Origin: Blastocladiella britannica
Lineage: Eukaryota > Blastocladiomycota > Blastocladiomycetes > Blastocladiales > Blastocladiaceae
DNA length: 64,000 nt
Reading direction: 5' to 3'
Assembly (NCBI GenBank): GCA_025349905.2
Contig: MU624550.1
Coordinates: 1-64,000 of the forward strand
The stretch's first letter is position 1; each line of letters opens with the position of its first letter. The position numbers were made by a program, and so were the translations under genes. Below are positions 24,101 through 34,395 of the stretch, one piece after another. The notes beneath the pieces were generated by a model that searched no databases, was not told the origin of the DNA, and worked only from the letters and a program-made list of their open reading frames with translations.

Positions 24101-27100
24101 GTGGCTCGACGCGGGTCGGATCTTTTTTCAAAAAAAAAAATAAATAAATAAAAAATAAAATAAAAATCAGTGAGCTTTATCAAATCGTCAAAGAGGAGTA
24201 AAAGGTACCCTTGGTTTCGGACAAGATCTCGAGCATCTCGTCGTTGGACAGGAAAAAGAACCGCGGAAAGGCGAGCCGCTTCAGCTCGAGGTAGTTGTTG
24301 AGGCCCTTTAGAATCTGCTCCAGCAGCAAATTGTCTCCCTTGAGCTCGTCGAGCATCCCCTCGTGCGCAGTCACGACCATGATGGCCTGCTCCTCGACGG
24401 TGCGGGTCATGATCTTGCGCCAGGAGGCGTCCACGGCGCGGAACTTCTTGCCCTCCTCGGGCATCTGCGACATGATATCCTCGGACGAAAAGATGGGCTC
24501 GAGGTACAGCCACGTTGCTTGCACTTTGAGCCACTCGTCAATGATCTCCTGGCAAGTGACGAGACGGTGCTCCCAGTCCTTGATTTCGGCCTCGAACGGC
24601 TTGATATACGGCGATGACCGCATGGACTGGGTCTTGACAATGTGGTCATCCAGCAGCTGTTGGACCTCGTCGAGCGCCGACAAAATGTAAGTCTTGGTCT
24701 CGCGGTACGCCAGAGCGGTAAACACCAGCGGCTCCCACTCCTTGACCATCTTGGCAATGGCCCTTTCGAGCGAATACTCTTTGGACGCCGAGTCGGAAAT
24801 CTCGGCAAACTTGGTGTAGTGCTCCTCGAGGTTCATCTTGAGCACTTTGCGCAGGGACGTGGACGCGTCCGGTTTCAGCGTGACGCCAGCGGCCGCCGAC
24901 ATGTCCCGCCAGTGGCGCTCGCGCAGCCCCGGGTTGCAAAGAATGCGAATCACGGGCATGTGCAGCAGGAACTCGTCAATCTTTTCCTTGATGTGGGCCA
25001 CGATGCGGAGCGGTGCGGCAACACCCGAGATCATGGTGCCAACGCGGAAGGATTCTCGGCGTAGCGTGTCCACCTCTGCTTCGACGGCCTCTGCCTCCAG
25101 ATCCAGCAGTGGGCCGTCCATGAACTTGCGGTACGCCTTTTGGAACGCGGTCCCGCACGCATAGAGTGCCTGGTACGGCTCGAGCGCGTCGAGGATCTGC
25201 TTGCGTTTCGGGTAGGTGGTGATCTCAAGTTGGAAGAGTTCCTCCTCCTTGTTGAAGGCGGCGATCGTTTCGACCGCGACCATGAGTTGCTTGTGGATCC
25301 CCTGGACCTTTTTCACGTAGAACGGCATTTCGTCCACGTCGCCCACCTCTGCGAGCTCGGCCACCTGCTTGGCCAGGTCCTCCAGCTCGGCCGCGAACCG
25401 CTGTCGGCGCTCAAACAAGTTGTCCATGTTTTTACGACGCGCTTCGGCCATGATCTCGTCGTGCCGCGCCAGGGCCGCCTGGAGCCGGGCTGGCCAGTGG
25501 AACGTGACATTGTTGAGCTCGATGTTCTCGGGGGTCAGCGCGCAATAGTCGACAAGGTAAATGAGGCGACGGCGAGCATCGTCCACGCCTTGGAACAGCG
25601 CCGGAAGCTCCACCTCTTTTGCGCGTGCCATGTGCCGAAGCAGCTCGTCCATTTCGTTGAAGTTTTCCGGCACGCACAGTGCGCGTTCTTCGATTGCTGC
25701 AAAGTCTTGGTTGAGTCTGTTAATTTTTTTTTGTAGTTAGTTTTCTGCCATTGTAGTAAGTGCCCGAGGAATATGTACTTTGTCTGCGCAGTAATGGAGA
25801 TGCGCGAGATTTGACCAAGGTACTGGTTGGCCAGTGCGATCGCGCGGGCAGAGATGGCCCGGTGGAGCTGGTCCACGTTGATGGCAATCATTGGGAACTC
25901 GACGGTAGGGTCTCGAGCAAGCACCTTCTTGGACACTGCATAGTAGTTTTCCACTTGCTGTTTTTAAGGGTGTGTGAGACGTCAAAGGCAACACAAGGCA
26001 AAAAACAGTATGAGTACCTGAGAGTAGTCGTCAAACGAGTGCTCCGAGCTAAAGAACTCGGCAACTGCGTCCTCGTGTGACCGGTCCATGATCTCAAGCT
26101 CCGACTTGTACCCAGCCATAAACTCTTCGACCCGTGCGCGAGCCAGGGCAAACAAGGTCCGCAGGCGATCGCAGGCCACAGTGGTGATTTCGGGCTGCAC
26201 CTTGACCTTCATTTGCTTCAAGTCGGGTGATAGCCGCGGCCGCTTGGGAAGCGATTTCGGGTTTGCGGTTGCGAGAGCAGGAGCAGCAGCGTGCCGCTTT
26301 CTCCCCGCGGAAACCGCAGCGGCCACGAGTGGGGCGGGGCCGACAAATAACGTGTGCGCCGCCTGCGAAAATATGGCGGACTGGATGGTCGGAATGCTTT
26401 CAATGGGGCGCAGGATGAGCTCCAACCCACCAACGATCTGGGCCTCCACCTCGGACAAGGACGGATCATAGGTGATTTCGGGTGCGGCCGAGGGATGGCA
26501 ATCTTCGCCATTCTCAAAGTGCGCCGCTAGCGGTTCGGTCTCGCCGGCAGGAGCGTGAGCAGGTTTGCTGCCACTCGAGTTTGCCGCGGAAGCGGAAGTG
26601 GAGCGCTGGGCCAACGACACCTTGACTGCAAATGCCGGCGCAACCAAGGCCGAGTATTTCAGGGAATCTGCGTCAAACAGGCCCAGGTAGTCGGAAATGG
26701 ACGAGAGCGCGGCCGCCAGGATTTGGTGCCGAACAAGCGTGTTGGCACAGTCAAAGAGCGCCGGGTCATTGAGCTTGGCCGGTGGGGCTGAGACGACAAC
26801 CGTGCCACCTCTCGCCGCTCCGGTACTGGATCCAAGCGCTGCCGAGGCCCGCGAGCTCGAGGAGGTCGCGCGGTCCGAGGCCCCACCTGCCGCGTCCACC
26901 TTTGGGAGGGTTGGGCGGACGAGGATCGAGTAAAAAAAGTGCAGCACATCAAAATACCATCCCTGGATCATGCGCTCGCGAGACCGCTCCGCTTGCACAA
27001 TGAGAATCGACTTAAAGACGGCAGCCCGGTACGGACCGGGAGTGAGGCGAAAGTCGTTGACGGTAAACAGCCGCACGCCATTGAGTGAGTGCTGCCACGT

Positions 27101-28280
27101 CTCGACAATGTACCGAACCGCCTCGTGGGTAACCCACAGCCGGCGTTCGAGCATGGCGCGGTGGCGCAGGTAAGATGGGCGCCACGGCATGGGGAGCGTG
27201 AGCTGCATTGTGGGAGGCAGTTCAAATGCCGGCGGTTGTTGAGCAGTGGACCCACGGCGGCCGGACGGAGCGGTGATGACCGCGAGCGACACGGAGCTCG
27301 AGAGCGAGCTGACGGACGCGAGTGACCCCATTGAGCCCGCGGCGGTCGAGTTGCGGCGGCGCGGCCGAGGAATCGCCGACTTGGCGAGAATGGCGTGCAT
27401 GGCCGCATCGTGGTTTCCCTCGTTCCAATTTTGCTCCACCGACGCGAGCATGGTGCGGATCGTGTCGGCGTAGGCAGCCCGAATGTGGCGCGGAATACGG
27501 CGTTCGACACGCATCAGCATGGCGGGCTCCATTGCAAACGGTTCTTGTGATTGGATGGACTTGCGCAAGACCGTGATCAGTGTCTGCGTGTATTTTCCCA
27601 TTGGATCAGTCACCTTTCATAATGTGTAAAGAGATAAAAAATACCTCCATGCGCTCGTCTTCACTGGCATAGTGAATGGCATCGTCGGCATGCGCATCGG
27701 CCATAGTATAAATGGTTTGCAATGTGGTAGCATCGTACGTCCGGCGCCGTTCCTGCTCAGCGACAAACTCGAGGACCAGGTCGCGCATCGGGCGCCGCAC
27801 CGTTGCCCGCTGGGCATCACGCGCCGCCGCGTCCTCAGGCGAGAGCCCCGTGGTGGCCGTGGCGGTCTTGACAGCATAGTCGGCGGCCGACTGCTCGCCG
27901 ATCTTTCCTCCTCCTCCTCCCCCACTGTTACTCGCCATCGGTGGAGCAGGCAGCGGCGTCGGGTACTTTCCAGGACGAACCAGAGATCCGGAAGCTGGGA
28001 GAGTTGCGCGGCGCGCTGGCGGGGGCGGGTGCGGGCGGATTTGCGACAGGGGGTTGGCTGGCGAGGCACGCGCTTCGCGCGACAGCCGGATCAGCTCGGG
28101 GAGAGACGTAGTGCGGTCTGCCAGTTTGGCACGCAAGATGGTGGCCGGATCAGCATCGCTCTTTGTGCCTTTGTTGTTGTTTTTCTTGTTGTTCCTGTTG
28201 TGCGAGGCTGTTGGTGGTACTGACTGGTGGGCAGTGTCAGCAGCTGCTGCTGCTGCTGTTGGGCCTTTCGGCGGTGTCAT
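15120..28280 (-). CDS. Axonemal inner-arm dynein heavy chain (about 4225 aa, 9 exons)
   Basis: Motor subunit of a single-headed inner dynein arm of the DNAH1/3/7/12 type; it drives flagellar bending by ATP hydrolysis. Exons: 28280-27645, 27613-26018, 25957-25779, 25716-24209, 24121-17933, 17873-17099, 17038-16574, 16510-16396, 16334-15120; all junctions keep frame. P-loops in order: AAA1 [12 protein letters not shown] (about residue 1550), AAA2 GETSSGKT (about 1835), AAA3 GPTGTGKS (about 2183), AAA4 GVGGSGRQS (about 2532). Then come a coiled-coil stalk with the microtubule-binding tip, AAA5/6 and the C-terminal domain ([24 protein letters not shown]). The linker motif [19 protein letters not shown] spans exon 4/5. 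The first 210 residues are low complexity (Ala, Pro, Asn/Lys) and probably disordered. The length is close to DNAH7 (about 4000 aa). It shows that the organism has a motile flagellum. Confidence 0.95.
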
Positions 28281-28399
28281 GCTTGTATGATTTACTTTGA
28301 ATAATCTCTCGTTCCTTTTGGCATTGAGGTCTGGGAGAGCGGATGGGAAGCTCAATATACCTTTTGATGTGAAATCAAGGGAAATCATTCAAATCGCAA
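28281..28399. promoter_or_regulatory. Divergent promoter between dynein and hydrolase genes
   Basis: 119 bp between two opposed ATGs, AT-rich compared with the flanking exons. No clear TATA box was recognised. It is likely a shared core promoter. Confidence 0.45.
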
Positions 28400-29294
28400 A
28401 TGATTTGGAGGCCGTCCTCGTCACCGACCCGGCACCTAGTCCTGGCGCTCCCCGGGCTACTCACCAACGTCCGCACCTCGCGCAAATTTGACTCTATCGC
28501 TCGCATTGCCAAGCAAGGTCCCTTTCGCTATTTTGGCTTGTATTTGCGCAACCCAATGGACCAACAACGACAAATTATGGACAGCCAATGCCGACTTCCT
28601 GACCCTCGACTACTACGGCTGCTTTTCGAACCATGGCGACATTTGGTCGGGCCGCTGCACGCACGACCCGCGAACGCAGTCCGTGACCTGGTCTCGGTGG
28701 ACCACCGATATTCGCGACGCGTGCGTTTCCGTCGCCGCCACGGGCCACCCCTCTCCGACGCGCGTGACCGTCATTGGGTGCTCGATGGGATTCGCCCTTG
28801 CCCTTGATACACTGGCAGCCCTGATCCCGATCTGGTCCACCCCTCGGCAGCAACCACCGCGGATTCACTTGATTGGCGTTGGCGCGAGCCCCGACCCTGC
28901 TTCGGCCTGGGCCAGGCGTCTGGTCCTTCATTCTGACGAGAATAGTGATGTTTCGAAAGCGTGGGGCTGGCTGCCGTCCATGTACGCCGAGGATCCGCAG
29001 CGCGGGTACCCTATTCCGCTCTCGCTGGTGCAGCCGGCTCCTCAAACTCAATCGACGGCGCCCACAACACCAGCACCGCCAATATGTCATCTCTCGGTGA
29101 CTTTGATCCATGGTAGCGACGATGCGGTGATCCCATTGGATCGTGCCCAAGTGGAATTGCCCGCGGCGATCCATCGCGCGTTTGGTCAAGACCAAGTCAC
29201 TGGGATTGAATGGAGGGTGATACCCGGGGGTGATCACCGGCTGAGCTCCGCGGCAGATTTGCAGGTCCTCGAGGAGGTGGTATTGATGGAATGA
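28400..29294 (+). CDS. Alpha/beta-hydrolase fold protein (275 aa, 2 exons)
   Basis: Exons 28400-28517 and 28585-29294. The fold is indicated by LVLALPGLL near the start, LTLDYYG, the nucleophile elbow GCSMGF (Ser about 106), LIHGSDDAVIP (candidate Asp) and GGDHRL (candidate His). These are the order and spacing of a Ser-Asp-His hydrolase. The 67-nt intron begins with a weak GTCCCT donor, but its removal joins IAKQ to ANADFLTLDYYG in frame and removes a stretch that does not fit. Substrate unknown; esterase, lipase or thioesterase are all possible. It ends 21 bp from the stop of the convergent neighbour. Confidence 0.72.
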
Positions 29295-29315
29295 AAAAAG
29301 TGTATAGTTATTCTG

Positions 29316-32300
29316 TCACACGCCAAAGAAACCAGTCGTTGCACTGGCGCCATGATCATGGACATGTGCGCTCATATCCCAGTGGTGGAATTGGTGGTGG
29401 TCATCCCCCATTGCTGTCGTCGCCCACCCTGCCCCACCATCGCTGACAACGGACATTGCCCCCGCCGGGTCCCAAATCGGCCCATGAGTCATGTGAGAGG
29501 CCAAAGCCGCATCCACGTGCGCTTGCCAAGCCGGCCCAAACCCAGTCTCGGGCAGTCCAACGGCCACGTGTGGAGCGGCGGACATGGCGTCGTGGGAATA
29601 AAAGTGCTGCTGCTGGTCAGCGCCGACTTGAACGTGGGGGTCGACAGGTGGGAGCTCAAAGTGACCGGCATCGTGCACCTGAAAGTCGTGCCGGCCCATT
29701 GGCGCCACGTGCACTGTGTCACCGACGTCAATGGGGTGGAACGCAGCGGAAGACTCGGCGTGCGCCGCTCCTGCTGTTGCTGAGGACGTGGGCGCCGCCA
29801 TGGCCGCTGGAAGATGGGCGTCCGCGTTTCCGTTCAGCACAGAATATGTTCCGCCGCTGGTGCTGACATCAGGTTGTACAGCGCCATGCCACGTATCGTC
29901 CGTCAACTTGCCAGCGGGCGTGGTAACGGCGGGTGCCTTTGACGCGTTGATGAGCATGTTGGCAATTCCCGCGGTGGCGCCCATCAACGACGCGCCCGTG
30001 ATGGCGGCCGTGAGCCACATGGTGAATTTGGGCGGCGACCGCACCGACTGCATGGCAATAGCTTGTTGCAGCGACGGCGGCACCGCAAACGTCAGCGACT
30101 CGTGCACGCCAATGGTGGTCCCTGTTGCGCGAAGCGTCGGGTATCCGTCGACAACGAGTGCACCTCCACCGGCACCGTTACTACCGCCGTTGCCGCCGCT
30201 GGCACTTTCGAGCGGAGACGAAAGCAGTGCCTTTTCGGACGACCGCGATCCACGACGCACGCCGCCGCCGTTGCCGTTGCCTCCATTCGTTTGACCGGTG
30301 GACCCGAACGCGGCCGAAAGCGGTGCCGAAAACACCGCCGAGACTGCTTCCCGCGCTCGTTTGGGGAGCACGGCAACAGTGGCGGCAGCGGCAACAATCG
30401 ACGGCCGCGCGACACTGAGGTAGGCGCCGGTCACTGCCGACTGCAGCGCAAATGACAGGGGCGAGTGCGGCAGCGACGCGTACACCCATACTGCGGCGCG
30501 GGTTGGGCGGCGCGCCAGGTACAGCGATCCTGGCGGGTAATTCGGACGCTGGCGGCGGCGTTGGTGGTGACGATGCGGGGATTGCTGGTGTCCTCGCTGA
30601 TCTCCGTGGAGCGGCCGGCGGCCATCGTAATAGGGGCTCGCCGGGTGGAGAGGCATATCCGCGATACTTCCATCGGCGGTCAGGACATCCTCGTCGTCTT
30701 GGTCCGACTCGTCCGATTCGGTGAGCTCGTCCGATGCCGTGGCAGAGCCGCCGCCCGGAGACGCAGCGGCGGCGCGCTGGGCCGCCGCGTCCGGACCACT
30801 GTCACTGAGCCGCGGCAACCGCACCGCCAGGAACCGCCCGTCGGCCGTGCACCGGAACACGACGCATTTGCCCGAGTCCCGCATTAGGTCCAGCGGCACT
30901 GCCGACAGCAGCGCGTCCTCAAGGACTCCGGGTGCACGGCGTCCTCCCGCGGCACCGCCAGAAGAGGAAGCAGCAGCAGTCGCGTGGCCCATGTCGTCAT
31001 ACTCTCCGCGCTCGCCGCGCGCCCAGGCTGCCAGCACTGCCGGCGGTAAAGACACGCACGCCACGTCAAAGAAAAGGCCGCGGTCATCGTACCGGGTGCG
31101 GGACACGTGCTCGAGCCGCAGGACCTCGCGCGCCGCCGCTCCTCCAACCGAGTCGGTGGTGATCTCGGACGACGGGACCGCCGAGTCGGTGATGGGGGCG
31201 GACGAGGGTGAATGCGGCGAAGTAGGCCTGCCTCGCAGCGACATTTTGGTGCCGCGGGTGCGTGCGTCATCGCGTCCAAATGCAGCAGCTGTCCCGTTTG
31301 CTGCTGCTGAAGGTGGCGGTCGGTTGTCGTCACTCCCGCTGTCACTGCCGCCAGCAACCATCACCTCGCGGATCAGCATTCGGCCCTTGGCGTCCGTGAT
31401 GGCGACTGGGTACGCGAGCCGCGCAGAAGCCCCACCCACAGCACCTCCGGCTATTCCTGGGGCAAGTGGGGCGGGTCCATTATAATGGCCTTGGTGATGC
31501 TGACGCAGTCGTTGGCGTTGTTGGTGTTGGTGTTGCTGTGGCAGCAGTTGGTGCTGAGGAGCATAGCGCGGAGGTGGACTGGTCGCAGTTGCGGCCACTG
31601 GTCCGTGGTGCTGCCACTGGCTTGCAGGGGAAGGGCCAGGGATCGGCGGCGGCGCAGCACCCGCATCGCGGCTGCTGCGGGACGAGTGGACAGCATCCGC
31701 GTATGGCGTGGCCCCACTCGGGTGATGGTGCAAATCACTGGCCACTTCTGGAAGCGGCGAGAGGCCGGGACCTCCGCGCAGGCTTCTTTGCATCTCTGGG
31801 CCGGCGATAGCAGACAAGGCGTCATTCGGCACGGCTGGAGGATACTGTCCGCTACCGGTGGCGGCGGCTGGGTTGCTATTGCGGATGGAGGGTGGGATCT
31901 TTCCGGCAGCAGTAGAGTCGGAGAGGGCAGCGGCGCGTGGACGGGTGGCCACCGCATCGTAAAAGTGCGGCACATCGTCGTCGCCCGAGTCCCTCCCACT
32001 GTACTTACGATCGGCGCCTTCGGCAGCGGCGGCAATCGGGCGCGCAATGCGACCTGGGTGGTGGTGTGCGTCCCGAGTACGATTGGTGCTTGCCGTCACC
32101 CCCGGACTCGAACCCGATCCGCCGCCGGTGGTAGTAATGGTAGCGGTCGCTGCAACGACGCCAGTAGCAGCCCGAGTGGTCTCGCGGAACGGATCGCGCG
32201 GATTGCGAATGAACACGAACCGGAACGTGCATGCCGACGGCGAGTACTGTGGAGAGGTCGTGAGTCGGCGGCCGGCATCGACCGTCAAGTAGTGGCCGGC

Positions 32301-33266
32301 GTCCGTCTGGAGCGCGAAACCCTTTGCGGTTGGGTTCTGTCGATATGTTATTGTGAGCAGCAATTACAAGATCAAAGGGAAGGAAAGGATAATACATACT
32401 GCAACGGTAAAGAGCGTCTTGGACGTCGGGTACTGGATGGCAAACATGGATCCCGAGTCCTTGAAGCCCAGAAAGAGCGGGGCAAGGGCATCCGCGGCCG
32501 ATTTGGTGGCATCACCGGCCTTGGGGCCACGGGAGGAGCCAAGATCCGCCATGGACGACGATGGCAAGGACGACGACACGTCCATTGCCGGAGATCCGTC
32601 TCGATCCAGCCCGGCATCGCCATGGCGCACGCACAGCAGCACTGGCAGTCCCTGGCGCACCGCGTCGCGGGTGACGGGCACTGGTTTGGCGCCGCGCCGG
32701 TACTCGAGCAAGAGCCATTCGGCCGACCATGGGTGCGGCGGACGAGAAGAGCTCTGATTGCGCGCATTTGCTGCCGTTGTTGCTGTTGCCGTTGCCCGCG
32801 ATCCGGATCGGGGTGAGGGATTGGCGGACGACGGCAGCGACAAGGATGACGCGGTCGACGATGACGAGGACGACGAGGGGGCCACATCGCAAAACTCGGC
32901 ACGGCGGGCACTGGTGCGGACTAAGGCGTAGCTGGACGGGAGCTGCGCACACATGATAAAGACGGGCGGGATCAGCGGCGCAGCGAGCGCAGGCGTCGTC
33001 GGAGTCACTGGAGATGCATGGGATCGGCGACTGCTATTGCCAGTGACGCGGACAGTGCCCGATGCTCCCACCTGCGCGGACGGCGGTGCCTGGGCGTGGG
33101 CGTGGGCGGGATCGGCGGCGGCCAAGTGGTCGGGTGCGGACCGAGCATGGGCCAGCGTGCGTTGTTGTGTCCCATTATTGGTCGACTGTTTTCGTTGCGG
33201 TGGCTCGTCGCTCATGAGCAGCGATCGGCGCACCGAGGGGGGTAGCGTGGCAAGGGTGGTGGACAT
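29316..33266 (-). CDS. Large low-complexity protein with possible beta-trefoil-like segments (1295 aa, 2 exons)
   Basis: Exons 33266-32400 and 32336-29316. Family not recognised. Several separated segments share a pattern seen in fascin-like or ricin-type beta-trefoil strands: FALQTDAGHYLTVDAGRRL, VVFRCTADGRFLAVRL, FALQSAVTGAYLSV. The intron lies inside one of them (LFTVA-NPTAKGFALQ). Between them are long Ala/Gly/Ser/Pro/His-rich linkers with homopolymer runs. A hydrophobic stretch (FTMWLTAAITGASLMG and following residues) about 270 residues from the C-terminus could be a membrane segment. The C-terminus is His-rich. A cytoskeletal or membrane-associated scaffold is possible but unproven. 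It is convergent with the hydrolase gene. Confidence 0.6.
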
Positions 33267-33534
33267 TTTATTATGTTTTTGCTGCGGTCAAGCGCCTTTG
33301 TTTGGATTGGTCTTGGGAGAGGGAACGTCGCAATGCGATGTGCGATGCGACTTGCCTTGGTGGGAAGAGCAATACGCTGCACCCGAAATGCGCAATTGGA
33401 GCTTGACTTGCGTGCGCTGCAAAACTGTCAAACTTGTTTCGGATTTGACATGTTCTACGCTTTCTTGGTTCCATTCTTGACCTCGACGCCCGTCCTGCCT
33501 CCTCTTCGCCCGTCACAACCACAATACATAAAAA

Positions 33535-34209
33535 ATGGGCGCTATTCTATACATTGTTCTGGTCATCATTGCCGCCGGCTGCGTCGGCCTGTTATTCCTC
33601 AAGCAGACCATGAACAAGTCGTCCAAGCACACGCTGCCGCGTCCCGAGCCCGCCGCCGAACTGGCCACCCCCAACCCAGCACAAGCTGCTTCTCCCGGCG
33701 TGAGCTGGTCCCCTGGTTCGGGTCCTGCCTCGCCTGCTCCGACTGCTGCTCCGTACGCTCCTCCCCAGCAGCCGCAGTACGCTCCCCAGCCGCAGCCACA
33801 GTACGCTCCCCAGCACCAGCATCAGCAGCAGCAGTATGTCCAGCAGCAGCAGCAGCAGCACGGCTACCCGAGCGGTGCTCCTGCTGCTTCAGTGGTGACG
33901 TCCGCGCCGGCCTTTGTGCCCGTGTCCGCTCCATATGGCCAGCAGCCGATGCAGCCCCAGTACGTGCCGCAGCAAGTGTCGGGTGGGAGTTATATGCCGC
34001 AGGTCACCGGTGGAGGCTACATGCCGCAGCAGGTCACCGGTGGAAGCTACATGCCGCAGCAGCCGACGTCGCCCGTGTCCATGCAGCCGGCCATGGTGAT
34101 GCCGTCCCCTGCGCCCGTGGGCATGCCGCAGCCGGCACCCATGGCGTACCCCCCAGCCTCGGGTGCCCAGCAGCAGCAGGGATACCCGCCGGCATACCCG
34201 TCGCAGTAG
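33535..34209 (+). CDS. Single-pass membrane protein with Pro/Gln-rich tail (224 aa)
   Basis: The N-terminus is one hydrophobic helix (ILYIVLVIIAAGCVGLLFL, residues 4-22), suitable as a signal anchor, followed by a Lys-rich stop (KQTMNKSSKH). The rest is disordered and rich in Pro, Gln, Tyr and Ala, with poly-Gln runs coded by CAG repeats and three copies of a VTGGSYMPQQ-like unit. Pro-rich tails of this kind often bind SH3 or WW domains. The adjacent locus on the other strand encodes a membrane SH3 protein, but an interaction is only a suggestion. No homologue was recognised. Confidence 0.7.
   Translation: MGAILYIVLVIIAAGCVGLLFLKQTMNKSSKHTLPRPEPAAELATPNPAQAASPGVSWSPGSGPASPAPTAAPYAPPQQPQYAPQPQPQYAPQHQHQQQQYVQQQQQQHGYPSGAPAASVVTSAPAFVPVSAPYGQQPMQPQYVPQQVSGGSYMPQVTGGGYMPQQVTGGSYMPQQPTSPVSMQPAMVMPSPAPVGMPQPAPMAYPPASGAQQQQGYPPAYPSQ
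33967..34065 (+). repeat. Coding tandem repeat (VTGGSYMPQQ-like)
   Basis: Three near-copies of a roughly 30-bp unit that encodes (V/S)(T/S)GG(S/G)YMPQ. They lie inside the P/Q-rich membrane protein gene. Confidence 0.75.
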
Positions 34210-34395
34210 ATTGGTCGCTTTGTTGATGGGATGTCCGATATGGGATCCCTGTTCGTCGTTTTACGTTTCAACTGCTTCTGCGCAATATAGATGAGTGGCG
34301 CTTTTCTTTTCTTCTTGTTCTGAACAGCAGCTGCCTATTGAGGACTTAATTTTATTGACACAAAAAGGACGCAAAAAGGGATGCTCGTGGGGAAG

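Noticed and set aside
29316..33266. Two separate genes (300 and about 1000 residues)
   Set aside because: A clean GTATGT...GACAG intron of 63 nt joins them in phase 0 within one conserved-looking strand motif.
33800..33860. CAG repeat as a non-coding microsatellite
   Set aside because: It lies in frame inside the P/Q-rich membrane protein and encodes poly-Gln.
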